From contig NW_020948983.1 in the NCBI RefSeq assembly GCF_900497805.2, positions 17,847,029 through 17,911,028 on the forward strand: a DNA stretch of 64,000 bases, read 5' to 3'. The translations under genes and the position numbers were made by a program. Source of the DNA: Vombatus ursinus. Its lineage: Eukaryota; Chordata; Mammalia; Diprotodontia; Vombatidae. Positions 52,255-63,739 of this stretch are shown one piece after another. The number at the start of each line of letters is the position of its first letter. The first letter of the stretch is position 1. The notes below the pieces were generated by a model. The model did no database searches and was not told the origin of the DNA. It worked only from the letters and a program-made list of their open reading frames with translations.

Positions 52255-52490
52255 GGATGCTAGGAATCCTAAGGGTGGAAATGAAGGGGGAGAATGTTCC
52301 AGGTATGGAGGACACAGCCTGTGCTAAGGCCCAGAGGTGGGAGAAGGGTAGTACGCCTGGAGCTTACAATATGAGGAAGGTAAAGTGGATAACAAGCCTG
52401 GAAATTAAGGCTAGATCCAGACCACGGAGAGTTTTAAATGTTGACCAGAGGAGTTTGTGACTCCACCCTGAGAAGTGTGGACTCGGGCTA
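52255..52490 (-). mobile_element. L2 LINE fragment, antisense
   Basis: 'gttccaggtatggaggacac agcctgtgc' and 'acggagagttttaaatgttg' are reverse L2 words. Confidence 0.65.
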
Positions 52491-52499
52491 AAGCATGGT

Positions 52500-52695
52500 A
52501 GGATGGAAAGATGGAGGTTTAACCTCTGCCACTTACTTTCTGTATGATCTGGGGCAAGTGGTGAACTGACCCTCAGTTTCCTCATCTGTAAAAAGGGGTA
52601 ATACCTGCACTTTATGTCCCACAGGGTTTTGCAAGGTTGGCCTTGTATGTATAGCATAGTGCCTGCCTGCCACATAAGTGCTCGATGAATGGCTG
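52500..52695 (+). mobile_element. MIR-type SINE
   Basis: 'cctctgccacttactttctg', 'cctcagtttcctcatctgta' and 'gcatagtgcctgcctgccac' are in order. Confidence 0.8.
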
Positions 52696-52933
52696 TCAGA
52701 TTAAAATAAGACACTTCAAGTAGTGATCCGGAAACCTTAAAGTGAGCTCTTTTTTTTTTTTTAAACCAAGCACATTTTATACCTTTGGGTGGATCATGTT
52801 GCACACAAATCAGACATGTTTTACTAAGTTTGGGTAGGAGGTGTCAGTTTTATTTAACAGCTCCAAAGACATCACAATATTTGGTTTCCATTAATTTTTC
52901 CTCATTCCAACCTTGTTCCCTCCCTCAAAACAA

Positions 52934-52951
52934 ACACACACACACACACAC
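52934..52951. repeat. (CA)9 microsatellite
   Basis: Short perfect dinucleotide run. Confidence 0.9.
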
Positions 52952-53164
52952 TTCATCCTTAAAACTTGCATTTGAAATCAAAAGTCAAAAGGAGAAAATT
53001 TGATTGGCAGACATGACATAGGGTGTCCTCTTTCCCCGAAATAGTAAAACTAAGATAGGTCATTAAAAAACAAAACTAAAGAGTTTTATGGGTACTAGTC
53101 AAAGGTCAGGGTTAAGTAGTTAAATGAAAAAATACCAAAAATAGGGCCAAAACAGGAATTTTGA

Positions 53165-53310
53165 ACTAATGCAGCTTTAGAAATAGCTTGCTGTTATTTA
53201 GTTGTTTCAACCATGTCTGATTCTTCATTACCCCTTTTGGGTCTTTCATGGCAAAGATACTGTAGTGGTTTGCTGTTTCCTTTTCCAGCTCATTTTACAC
53301 CAGACTGCCA
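53165..53310 (-). mobile_element. SINE tail of RTE/BovB type, antisense
   Basis: 'ttgctgttatttagttgttt', 'tggcaaagatactgtagtgg' and 'tttccttttccagctcattt' match the 38.6 kb copy. The tRNA-related half is missing. Confidence 0.7.
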
Positions 53311-53399
53311 GAAGGGTCTACAACAGTAAAATAAATAAATAACCAATAAAATAAAAGAGGTTAAGAATTCCTGACTTATATCAAATACTTTGATAACAC

Positions 53400-53520
53400 A
53401 AGGATCTCAGAATTTCCCTGGGCAATCCTTCCAACAACACAGGTCACAACCTTGTCTCCATCACTTTGCACAGTACCAGGCACATAATAGGTGCTTAATA
53501 AATGCTCATTGACTGCCTAC
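53400..53520 (+). mobile_element. L2 LINE tail
   Basis: 'gcacagtaccaggcacataa taggtgcttaataaatgctc' is the classic L2 tail. Confidence 0.75.
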
Positions 53521-53539
53521 CCCTCTACTTAGGAGTAAA

Positions 53540-53770
53540 TAGTAGATGTAAGACTTAGCAAGACCTGGGTTCAAAAATCCAGCCCCAGACACTTGCCAAT
53601 CCTGTGACTCTGGGGCAAGTCATTTAAATTCTCTCAGCCTCAGTTTCTTTATCTGTAAAATAGGTCTAATAATACCTACCTTACATGGTTATTGTGAGAC
53701 TCAAATGAGAAAATAGACTAAAGTGCTTGGCAAGCCTTAAAGCTCTATAAAAACATCAGTTGTTATTAAT
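53540..53770 (+). mobile_element. MIR-type SINE, nearly full length
   Basis: 'agacctgggttcaaaaatcc', 'tctggggcaagtcatttaaa', 'cagtttctttatctgtaaaa' and 'taaaaacatcagttgttatt'. Confidence 0.85.
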
Positions 53771-53814
53771 GGTATAACAAGAAATGTAGGACTCCCTAGC
53801 CAAACATACACATA

Positions 53815-53860
<46 letters not shown>

Positions 53861-53893
53861 GATAGATAGATAGATAGATAGATATAGATATAT
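53815..53893. repeat. compound (TC)n(TA)n(GATA)n microsatellite
   Basis: About 25 bases of TC, 21 of TA, then GATA units. Confidence 0.97.
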
Positions 53894-54280
53894 ATTCAGA
53901 AAGGTCACGCTGACCTTTTGTTAGCTGAAAAATGAAGAATTGCAGTGCCTCCGAAATGTAAATAGGATTTCTTAGAAGGAAAAGGGGATTTTTACACTTA
54001 TCAAGGTCATATGAAGCTAATTACCTTCCCTAGTCTAAATAACTGAACTTAAGTGGGTTCACTCAGTGCCTAAACTTGTCAGTTCCTCCAATGGAAAGGG
54101 TTTCTCTGATGGAGGCATGGTATTAAATGTTGAAGTGGCATATTGCTGGAAGTCCCATCCTTGACTCCAGGGTTCTTCTGGGGATCCTTCTAGCCTCAGG
54201 GCCCCTTTACCTGGTCAGTAGTGCCTGTGGTTGTACCAATGGAAGTCCAACGTATGTCCTTGATTTTAGTGCTGCTCGGT

Positions 54281-54436
54281 AAAGGCAGGAAGAAAGAGGG
54301 AAAAAGACAAACAGAGGAGAGAGACAGAGAGAGAGAGACAGAGACAGACAGAGACAGAGAGAGAGACAGAAAGAGAGACACAGAGATAGAGAGACAGACA
54401 GAGAGAGGGAGAAAGAGAGAAAGAAAGAGAGAGCGA
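54281..54436. repeat. (GA)n/(CAGA)n purine tract
   Basis: About 150 bases of GA, CAGA and GAAA repeats, giving long spurious Arg/Glu- and Ser/Leu-rich frames. Confidence 0.95.
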
Positions 54437-54499
54437 GCCAAGCCCTAAGCAGATTCGTGGATTCAATGTCCTTTAGTCCAGTAATTACTTAATGGTCTT

Positions 54500-55400
54500 C
54501 TCCAAAGGCAGACTCCCTATTCTGGTTCAAATGAGATATGTGTAAAGTGTTTAGCACAGTGCCTAGAACATAGTAGGTGTTTAATAAACTCTTGTTCCCT
54601 TCTGTCTCCTGACCCCTTTCGTGCTCTGTGTGACCCTCTAAATGTGCTAATTTAAGCAAAACTAGATATTCCTACCAAAAGCCTCTTGCACACATAACAC
54701 CCACGACTGAAATAATCCACAGTAACAAATCAAGATAAAAATATGAAACTGTGACCTCTGTGATTCCCTGGTCTGCAAAGGCTAATTGGAAAGTCTGTAA
54801 ATTCCATGCTTTGTCAGGAGGAACTGCCAGACTACCAGGATTATGAAAAATCTATATATTTAGTCTGGAATTTTTTTAGGATAGCATGTGAAACATAGAC
54901 ATGACAATATAATCTATGGATTTTCGTTTTCAACATAAACCCCAGACTTTATAGGGAAGCATTTCTACTTAAGGAAATTACCTAGTATTAAAAGTATTCA
55001 AAACCCTCGAAGAGTCAGATTTTAGACCCAGGCCAAACCCTTGCTGAATATCCAGAAGGAAAACAGGAGCTAGGTAAACACCAGATCCAGTAGTTCTCCC
55101 CTCAGAAGCTACCTTGTCTTCCCCTGAATCACATCCACCCTCTGGGAAACTGAAGGATTTCTCAGGACTGGTAGAGTGTTTATTTAAACACATAGGGGGA
55201 CTTTAGCAGGAATGCATGTCATTCAAAGCCAGGAGTAGAAAGAAAACAGCAGTACCATTTACCTCTCCAATAGGACTTCCCAGTCTTTTTTGCTCTCCCA
55301 TTTCCCACCTTCTCTTGCCACTTCCTGGACTTTTCACAAACCAGTGACACCCTGACTATACTTGAAGAAGAAAAGCTTCCTTAGTCTCCAGACCCCATTC
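54500..55400. other. upstream flank, mostly unassigned
   Basis: A MIR/L2 tail ('gtttagcacagtgcctagaa catag') at about 54540-54595; nothing else recognised. Confidence 0.4.
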
Positions 55401-55407
55401 AGTTCAC

Positions 55408-55531
55408 TTTAAAATACTCACTTAAATGCTAGCTACTAGTGTTATTAATCAAATGTGAATTAAAGTGAATTAAATTAGTGAATTAATTTAGTGAATTAAA
55501 GATAGCTACAATGAATTGTAGTTCATACAGC
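55408..55531 (+). repeat. direct repeat, left copy
   Basis: Starts in a MIR tail ('actttaaaatactc', 'aaatgctagctactagtgtt attaatca') and ends 'gatagctacaatgaattgta gttcat'. Nearly identical to 58077-58168, but with an internal expansion of 'gtgaattaa' units. Confidence 0.85.
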
Positions 55532-55539
55532 CCCATTGA

Positions 55540-56590
55540 TATGCCTTAGCATACCTAACCCTTCCCCCTGCCTTGCCAGGTAGGAGGATAGAGCATCTTT
55601 GGGGGAGGCTAGAGCTGAGCAAACACAACTTGTGCTCACAGACCCACCTCTCACTGTTTGGTCTGTGGTCTCCGTTCTTTCTCTTCCTCCTCCATGTAGA
55701 TCTGGTGCTGCTGCAACTTTGTCTTTAGTGTAGCATACTCTTTGTCTGACAAAGCTTTTACCATATACTAAGGCCCAGGGCTGCAGACACTTCTTATCCC
55801 AACTTTCCAAGGCTCCTCCAGCTCCTTCAGAATAGCCCTTAGGCAAAAGAGCTCCCTCTCTAAGAAGTGAGTGGGCCAATTGCCTTCATTTGGCTTGCCA
55901 TGCTTGAAATTGCCAAAAAAACAGGATGATTTGCACAGCTACCAACCACCTGGTTCGCCAACTGTGTCACCTGACTCCAGCATTCTGTGATTGACTACCT
56001 GTCAAACCTAGCCACCTGAATGGAACTGGACTGCCCATCTCTGTGTGAGTACCTAAGGCTCTGAACTTTACTATTTCACCATTTTAGCTTAAACAGCCAC
56101 TCAGGTATCCCTCACATGGCTTCCCATTGCAGATAACCAAGTCATGTGACCAATGAGGAGCTGGTGGAATAATTGCTTTCAGCAACCCAAAATACATAAA
56201 GGGATTATGCATCAGACACAGAGTTACTAAAGTTGAATCTACAAGATAAGAATATAAATCCACAAAGTAAACACCTCTTAAAAAAGCCAAAAAATTTAAA
56301 TACTTAGGGCTCCCACTCGGCATCACCCTACCACCACCCACTCTGTGCCCAGCACAATGAGCAGAAGCAAACACGAAAACTCGTGATTCAGTCTCCAGAT
56401 GTGACATCTGCCCACTCCTCCAATGGCAATGACTCAGCCTAAACTCTGGCTCAACCCGCAAGTGGTGGCAAATACTGATTTTGCCCAGCCACATGAGGAG
56501 AGCAACCAGAGGGAGGAGGAAGGCGGAAGATGCAGGCAGTGCATAGCAGACAAAAGATTCAGCTACAGAGGGAGTGGGCATCAGCTCTTA
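55540..56590. other. unassigned stretch with two minus-strand open frames
   Basis: Frames of 118 codons (55523-55879) and 165 codons (56084-56581) have no recognisable domain. A short Lys/Glu-rich segment lies near 55690-55770 on the minus strand. It may belong to an unnamed old element, including the 5' region of the L1 that follows. Confidence 0.3.
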
Positions 56591-56908
56591 AAGAAGGGAG
56601 GCTGAAAACCTAGCTAAGGCTAATACTTTTCTGTGGAATTTACCCAGTAATAAGACTCAGATCCTACCCTAATACAAGAAGAATGAAGGCAACCAGACCC
56701 TCAATCCCTCTGTGTAGCAGTGAAAGGAGGAGGGACCAAAAAGAGAAGAGGATTATTGGGAATATAAGAGAAAGTCAGAAAGACCAAAAACTCAAGAGAT
56801 GAAAACTGAATACACCCCTAGCTCACAAGCATGTAACCCAAAAGAGAGGATCAAAAAGTCAGAGGAAGAATGAGTAAAATTTCAAAAAGAGTCCAAAATA
56901 CCACAAAT

Positions 56909-57049
56909 AAGTATTATACTATGAAAGAAAATATTATACTATGTATAATATATATAAAGAAAGTATAATATAGAGAATATAGTATAGTGTATAATGTGTA
57001 TATATATATATATATATTTATGTAAAGAAAGTATTATACTATGAAAGAA
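56909..57049. repeat. 21-base direct repeat bracketing a TA-rich expansion
   Basis: The same 21 bases starting aagtattatactatg occur at 56909-56929 and 57029-57049. Between them are degenerate copies and a (TA)n run. Confidence 0.85.
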
Positions 57050-57367
57050 CTGAAATAACCTGATGAAAAGAAGATCCTATATACTCCACAACAATCGTGG
57101 AACAATCACAAAAAACTCCAAAGGAGTCTAAAAGAGAAATGAAACTACTAAAATAAGAAATTGAGAGTTAATTTAGGTTAGAAATAGAGTTCTCAATATA
57201 GAATTTAAAAACATAAACAGCAGAGTAGGGGTAATTATGTACATGATGGAGAATCTCTCTCAAAAAAGTAGTAGCTCAGAGAGAAAGAGTAACAGATTTT
57301 GAGGAAAAAAGAAAAAGAAAAGAAAATTCTGAAGTGGAAGAAAAATTGACACAGAAGAAAAAAAGCA

Positions 57368-57368
57368 A

Positions 57369-57402
<34 letters not shown>

Positions 57403-57420
57403 GTATATATGTATATATAT
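57368..57420. repeat. (TA)n microsatellite
   Basis: TA repeats with TG interruptions inside the L1 ORF1 remnant. Confidence 0.95.
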
Positions 57421-57644
57421 AAACAAACAAACATGAATTCCACACAAACCAAAGTGACTAACCCTGAAGATAAAATGCCCAGAGATAACATAAGGCTCAT
57501 AGGTGTCCCAAAAGAAAATAACATCAAAAAAAATCAGTAAATAATACAAGAAAACAATCAATAATTTTTTACAGCATTGATCAAAAGAATACACATAGAT
57601 TTATGTAGGTAGTCGATATAATGGAGAAAGCAGTCCAGCGCTTT

Positions 57645-57900
57645 AGGTCTGCACCCCATATGGGGTTGTGAAAAATTTGGCAATAGTAAAAGGTTTCTGA
57701 ACACAGTGACCAAAAATTAATTAATAATCAAACGAGTAATGAAGCCGAGGTATTTCTGGCAGCGCTTGCCCAGGTTGTATCATGCAACTTCACTGCAGCC
57801 TTGGTTCTGAACACAAAGCATGAGAACCAAATACAAAGCAGGCCACGCAACACCGACAAATGCTGCCAAAATACAAAACGGGGTTGTGATTGGAAAAAGC
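57645..57900 (+). repeat. dispersed element, possibly hAT-type, unconfirmed
   Basis: 'gcaccccatatggggttgtg', 'ggcaatagtaaaaggtttct' and 'gtatcatgcaacttcactgc' resemble a marsupial repeat that I associate with hAT/Charlie elements. No terminal inverted repeat found. Confidence 0.3.
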
Positions 57901-57904
57901 CCTG

Positions 57905-58120
57905 CCAGACTTTGAATCAGGAACATCGAAGTCGAAATCCTGACCCAGACACAGTGTGACCCTGAGCAAGTCACTTAGCCTTAGTTTTTTCGTTGTAAAA
58001 TGAGAATTATAATGGCACCTACCTCATAGGGTTGTTTTGAGGATCAAATGAGATAATATATGTAAAATGCTTTGTAAACTTTAAAATACTCGATTAAATG
58101 CTAGCTATTAGTGTTATTAA
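57905..58120 (+). mobile_element. MIR-type SINE
   Basis: 'gtgtgaccctgagcaagtca', 'catagggttgttttgaggat' and 'taaaatgctttgtaaacttt' in order. Its end forms the start of the right copy of the direct repeat. Confidence 0.85.
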
Positions 58121-58168
58121 TCAGAGTAGTGAATTAAAGATAGCTACAATGAATTGTAGTTCATCAGC
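58077..58168 (+). repeat. direct repeat, right copy
   Basis: 'actttaaaatactcgattaa' to 'gatagctacaatgaattgta gttcat', matching 55408-55531. Here it lies in continuity with a complete MIR, so this copy is probably the ancestral arrangement. Confidence 0.85.
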
Positions 58169-58179
58169 TTATTTACAAA

Positions 58180-59272
58180 TGACTTTTTCAGAGTTTTGAA
58201 GAATATAGCTGATAAACTATCAAATAAGTGTTTGGGGAATATGGGATAGTTAAAGGACTGTTGGAATCATACTTGACAGATTTTTAAAAATTTTTCTTTG
58301 TAAGGTAGAAATGTCAGGTAAATGCAATGAGGCCCTTATTTGAGGCAGTTGAGGATGGGATACGAATTTCTAGAAGATAGGACATGAGAAGAAATGAGTC
58401 ATGAAGAGTCAGAAGAAGCTAGGGACAGGAGAGAAAGAAAACAAAGATAAAGACTGCTTAGGGAAGATAGAATGCAGAAGCTGACAGGAGCTGAACACAG
58501 CTGATGGCAGGCTTTGCAACTGATTTGAGGAGCTATCTGCTTGGAGGAGAGCATTGAAGCTGCTTAAAGAGAATTCCTCCCTGTGAAGAGCTGACTAGGC
58601 TTATTGCCCTATAGCACTGTCTACAGCCTAAGAGAAGTGGAGCTTCTTAGCAACTTGCTTGTATTGTTCTTTATTGCCTTCTATGACTTGAGGAGAAATG
58701 GGGCAAAGAGTCTTTCTCTCTGCTCTGCTGTGAACTATGCTGATTGGTGAAGAAGTATTGCTTTGCTGAGAGCTAGTTAAATTTAAAAAAAAAAAAAAGA
58801 TCCCCTGCTGCTTCAAGAGTTAGCTGCAAAAAAGCTATGTAGCCCTATTTCTACCCACAGCTTGGGAGGGAGAGCCTCTGCAGAGCCCTATAGCAGCTCT
58901 GAGTAACTTTGCACTCCTCTGGCTTAAGATAACTTCTTGTCACTGAAATAGTTTAATAATTTCTCAGTGCCCTGCCAAGAGTGGTCATGTACTAAAAGTG
59001 GTTGACACTGCAAGTCTAGCAGGAGAGCTGTGAAGACAAAGGAAGCAGAAAGCAGAGAAGCAATTTTGCCCAGATTATTCCCTCAAGAGATCAAGAGCAT
59101 CAAAGCCTTCAGTCAAGGGTCAAGAGTTGCCTGAACGCATGGGTTTCCCTACTCATATGTCTCACTACTACGTTTTTATCAGGATGTATTCACTTCCCCT
59201 CCCTTCCACATAGATACTGCATGCATCAGTGGAAGAGTATGACCCAGGTTTATAGGTGGTCTATCATGTTTT
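58180..59272. other. unassigned flank sequence
   Basis: Moderately GC-rich with an A-run at 58784-58798. No coding homology. A decayed LTR-type fossil is one possibility but I saw no paired ends. Confidence 0.25.
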
Positions 59273-59392
59273 GATTATTCCTGCTTTTACCTTCGATTTG
59301 AGTAGATGTTATGATTATTCCTTCTTTTTTCCTTCTAATGAGTAAAGGGTAAGATTATTCTTGCTTTTGCCTTATTGTTTAGTAAATGTATC
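59273..59392 (+). repeat. three tandem 40-bp units
   Basis: gattattc starts at 59273, 59313 and 59353, exactly 40 apart. Each unit continues (c)tgcttttaccttc-like and then gagtaga/agtaaa-like. Units are diverged, so the amplification is old. Confidence 0.8.
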
Positions 59393-59395
59393 ATT

Positions 59396-60255
59396 CAGTC
59401 ATTCATTCAGTAAGCATTTATCATACACTTATTATATGCCAGGCACTATGTTAAGAGAGACAAAAATGTGGTCCTTAGTTCAAGGAGCTCACATTGTAAC
59501 AGAGGAGACAATATGCAAATAACTATATAAATACAAAATATATACATTATAAATAGGAGGTAATCTCAGAGGAAAGGCACTGGAGTGTGATACAGGATAG
59601 AGGGATAGGAAAGGCTTCCTGGAGGAAGTGGGATTTGAGCTAAGTCATACAGAAGTTCACGGTAACCAGAAGGCGGAGAGGAGGGAACAAAACATTGTAG
59701 GCATGGGGGACAGCCATCAAAAGGCATAGATCATTGTGTATGAGGAACAACAAATAAACTTGTGTAGTTAGATTGTAGAGTACATAGAGAGGAATAAGAA
59801 GACTGGAAAGGCAGGAAGAGGCCAGATTGTAAAAACTTTAAATTTGATCCTGGAGGTAATAGGAAGTCATTGGAATTTATTGAAAAGGGGGTTGACATGG
59901 TCAGACCTGTACTTTAGGAAAATCGTTTTGGCAGCTGAGTGGAGAATGGATTAGAGCTGGGAGAAATTTGAGGGAGGTTTTAATAGCAACCAGAAGGTTA
60001 CTGAAATAGTCTAGGTATGAGGTGATAAGAGCATATAACAGGATCATAGTTGTGTCAGTGGAGAGGAAGGGATATATGGGAAAACTATTATGAAGTTATA
60101 AATGACAAGATTTGACAACAAATTAGAAACATGTGGTATGAGTGAGCCATCAGGGATGACACCCAGGTTTCAGTGACTGGGAGAATGGTGATGCCCTCAA
60201 CAGCAATGGGAAAAGGGAATTCCAGAGGACCAAAGATGAAACATACTACCTGCCT
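59396..60255 (-). mobile_element. L2 LINE 3' region, antisense
   Basis: 'tatatgccaggcactatgtt', 'ggaggaagtgggatttgagc', 'gttgacatggtcagacctgt' and 'ctgaaatagtctaggtatga ggtgat' are in reverse L2 order over 860 bases, one of the longest L2 pieces here. Confidence 0.9.
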
Positions 60256-60279
60256 CCTAACAGAGAATTTATAGACTCA

Positions 60280-60553
60280 AGATGTGATATATGACATACA
60301 TTTTTGGCATGACCAACATGGGAATTTGTTTTGCTTAACTATGAATATTTGTTACAAAAGTTTTTCCTTTCTTTTTTCTCAATTTCTAGGGGGTAATGAT
60401 GAGGAGAGGGTAAGTGGGTAAGGAGAAGGGAGCTAGGGATAGTATTGCAAAAAAAGAAAAGAGAGTAATTGAAACATCTTTGAAGCACACAGAAGAGAAT
60501 AAAAGATAAACGAGAAAGAATCACAAACAAGATAGTTTTGAAAGTTACATGTT
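60280..60553 (+). mobile_element. L1-like LINE 3' end, second 3'-UTR type
   Basis: 'atgaccaacatgggaatttg ttttgctt' and 'aatatttgttacaaaagttt'; continues as a G-rich then A-rich end. Interrupted by the SINE at 60554. Confidence 0.6.
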
Positions 60554-60704
60554 AAGAGCAGCAAAGTGGCACAGTGGATAGAGCATTGGCACTGGTGTCA
60601 GGAGGACCTAAGTTCAAATCCAGCCTCAGCCACCTATTAGCTGTGTGACCCCAGGCAAATCACTTAACCTCAATCACCTCTCCCCAAAAAAAGTAAAAAA
60701 AAAA
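60554..60704 (+). mobile_element. tRNA-derived marsupial SINE with target duplication
   Basis: Flanks aaagttacatgtt (60541-60553) and aaagttatatgtt (60705-60717) differ by one base. Body: 'agcagcaaagtggcacagtgg', 'aagttcaaatccagcctcag', 'aaatcacttaacctcaatca' and an A-tail. Confidence 0.92.
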
Positions 60705-60749
60705 AAAGTTATATGTTGTACTTTCTAGCTTCAGATAGGGAAGTGAAGG

Positions 60750-60935
60750 GCTCAGAGTGCCGATTGAAGTATATTTTTTTTCTGAACATGGCTAATGCAG
60801 GAATTTGTTCTGCTTAACTATACATATTTATTTTTCTTGCGTTCTCAGTGGCTGGAGGAGTGGGAGGAGAAGGTGAAAAGGAGAAAATTCAGAACTGAAA
60901 ATAAAATAAAAATTTTTAAATAAAGTTAGGTGTAG
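60750..60935 (+). mobile_element. L1-like LINE 3' end, second 3'-UTR type
   Basis: 'gaacatggctaatgcaggaa tttgttctgc', a G-rich stretch, then 'aaaataaaataaaaattttt'. A second copy close to the one at 60.28 kb. Confidence 0.6.
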
Positions 60936-61369
60936 GAATTATATATTTCAAAAGAAAAGCAAGCCTTATATAATAGAGTTTCAGAATGCTATGTATTATC
61001 CTCCTTTTCTGTTCTATGTGATTATTACCACTATGATTATCAAAAATAAAATTCTTTTTAAAAAAGTTTTCATTATTGTTACTATTAGTAAAATGACAGA
61101 TTTCCCATGCACACTAAATATATCCTACTCTCTCCCACTACCACCTACCCCCATTCACTAAAAGAAATTGGAGCTAAAATTCCACTTGAGTAAGTCTTGA
61201 TAGCCATTGCTACATAACAATAGATTACTGTATAACATGTCCAACATATATAATGATACACAAACAATATGCCCTGCCCGAGTGGAAAGTATTTTGAACC
61301 TGCTTTTTAGTGTTTTGGAGAAACCTATGTTGCTACTTTTGCTATTTGGCTGGAGTTTTTTAAATGACT

Positions 61370-63320
61370 CCAACAAAGGATTTAACTTTTCCCTCCTTTC
61401 ATTCCATCTCTTTTTATGCCTTACCCCTCCTACTCATTTATTCATGCCCTTTCTACTTCCAACCCCTCATTCCTCAGTATTTTCTCAGACCATTACCCCC
61501 ACTATGACTTCACTTTCCTCCCTTTCCAGTCTTAGTTCTATAATTATTCAGTTCAACTCCACGCTACCCTTTGTTCTTGGATTCCTTGTGTTCTTGTAAT
61601 GTTGAAGCTCATCTACTGCCAAACGTTGGCCCTGAATTACTCCCAGCATCCACCTCCTCAGCTCCCAGTCATGTGCTAATAAATGGAGCTGGAGCAAGTC
61701 ATATAATCATGCTGACTGAGTATATTATCAATTTATGTTATCCAACTTCAACTGGGACCTCCCTGCAGCAAGACAGTCTTTTTATTCCTTCCTGATTGAT
61801 TTCATACTTCATCCCTCAAAGAAGCTATTCCAAACTCATCTTCTCTCCTCAAGTCTCCCAGACTGCCTCCTCTTCCTCTCTCAACTAAAGACCTTGCTTC
61901 TCACTTACTGAAAAAATTGAGACTCTGAGGTAAGCTCCTTGTTCTCTCTGTATCTCAAAACCCTTTGACCCCATCCCACACTCTCTCTTCTCTTCCTCCA
62001 ATCTCTGACAAAGAGGTGGTCCTTCTTGCCAAGGCCAACCTTCTACATGTGCTCTCAATCCCATCCCCTCTTATATTCCCTAGAAGATTGCAACCTCAAG
62101 CATGCCCCTGCAAATCTACAGCTTCTCCCTTTCTATAGATTCTTCCCCCACTGCCTTCAAACATGTCTAAATCTTCTCCATCTTTAAAAACCTTTATCAC
62201 TTTTCTTTCTGAGCTGACTCCTAGAAAAAGCTGTTTTTACTGATTGCCTCATTTCTTCTTCTTTAACTCTTCAACCCTTTACAATCTGACTTCTGACCTC
62301 ATCACTCAGCTGAAACCATTCTCTCCAAAATTATCAATGATATCTTAATAGACAAATCAGAGGGTTTCCTTAACAATATCAGCTAAATTTGACCCTTTTG
62401 ACAACCCTCTCCTTCTTGGATACTCTCTCCTATCTGGCCTTTTGTGACATGGCTCTCTCCTGGTTCTCCTCCTATCTGTCAAACAACTCTTTTACTGGTT
62501 TTCATCCATTTCATACCCCCTGATTTGGGTGTTCCTCAAGGTTTTGTCCTAGATCCTCTTCTCTTTCTATACTTTCACTCCATGGTTTCATCACTTTGCA
62601 TCAATTTAGTTATCATCTCTATGGAGATGCCTTACAGATCTAAAAATCCAGCCCCAGTGTCTCCCTTGAGTTTCAGTCTTGCTTGACCAGTTGCCAATTG
62701 GACATTTCAAACCGGATATCCCTAAAATATCTCAAATTTGATATGTCCAAAAAGGAACCCCATCTTCTAATTCCACACCCCCATTCTCTGAAACTTCCCT
62801 ATTTCTATTGAAGGTGCCACCATTCTTTCAATCTCCCAGGATTCTCTTTGACACCTCACTCTTTCTCATTCCACAAAGCCATTCAGTTGCCAAATCTTAC
62901 AGGTTCTACCTACACATCTCTCCTACCTGACCTTCTCTTTACTCACACAGCTGCCACCTTAGTTCAGTCTCTCATCACCCCTAGCCATGATTATTTCAAT
63001 GACTTTCTAATTGGTCTCCTTGCCTCAAGTCTCTTCCCATTCCAGTTAATCCTTCACACTGCTGCAAAAGGGATTTTCCTTAAACACACACCTAACCATG
63101 TCATTCCTCTACTCAATAAGTTCCAGCGGCTCCTTATTGCTCCTAGGACAAAATATGAATTGCTCAGTTTAGCTTATAAAGCCCTTCACAACTCAGTCCC
63201 AACTTATCTTTCCATATTCATTGGCTCCCTATCACTTCCAGAATCAAATGTAAAATCCTCTTTTGGGCATTCAAAGCTCTTCGTAACCTAGTCTCCCCCA
63301 CCTTTCCAGTCTTCTTATAC

Positions 63321-63360
<40 letters not shown>

Positions 63361-63735
63361 AATCCAGTGACACTAGCCTTCTTGTAGTTCCTCAAACAAG
63401 CTATCTTCCATCTCTCAACTCTGGAGATTTTCACCAGTTGTCTCCCATGCCTGGAATGCTCTCCCTCCTCATCTCTGCCTCTTGGTTTCCCTGGCTTCCT
63501 TCAAGTCCAAATCCTTTCCCAATCCCTCTTAATTCTGGTGCCTTCCCTCTGTTGATTATTTCCTATTTGTCCTGCATGTAACTTGTTTGTACATAGTTAT
63601 TTACATGTTGTCTCCCCCATTAGACTGAGCTCCTCCAGGACAAAGACTATCTTTTGCCTTTTTTTTTGTACTCCTAGCAATTAGTGCTGCGCCTGGCATA
63701 TAGAGGACATTTAATAAATGCTTATTGACTGACTG
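61370..63735 (+). mobile_element. long decayed L2 LINE (RT to 3' end)
   Basis: In order: 'accctttacaatctgacttc tgacctcatcactcagctga' (RT), SYLSNNSF and GVPQGFVLDPLLF (canonical GVPQGSVLGPLLF) near 62460-62570, RT C-terminus HTAAKGIFLKHTPNHVIPLL at 63050-63115, then the 3' UTR 'ccattagactgagctcctcc' and tail 'gcgcctggcatatagaggac atttaataaatgc'. Stops and frameshifts throughout. The C-terminal module appears twice in succession at 63120-63205 and 63218-63290, so two L2 copies may be joined. Confidence 0.88.
63324..63355. repeat. (AC)16 microsatellite
   Basis: Perfect dinucleotide run inside the L2 3' region. Confidence 0.97.
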
Positions 63736-63739
63736 ACTC

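Larger units (their letters stand above)
56600..57640 (+). mobile_element. L1 LINE, 5' region and ORF1 fragment
   Basis: The plus frame near 57475-57535 reads RDNIRLIGVPKENNIKKNQ, the L1 ORF1 RRM start (NIRIIGVPE.. in relatives), preceded by Lys/Glu-rich coiled-coil-type sequence. It ends abruptly near 57640; ORF2 is absent. A TA tract and a stop-rich frame show decay. Confidence 0.65.

Noticed and set aside
54196-54466. Ser/Leu-rich and Arg/Glu-rich open frames
   Set aside because: Translations of a GA/CAGA microsatellite.
56084-56581. 165-codon minus frame as a gene
   Set aside because: No recognised domain, and it lies next to L1 5' sequence. It could be element-derived or chance; evidence is insufficient.
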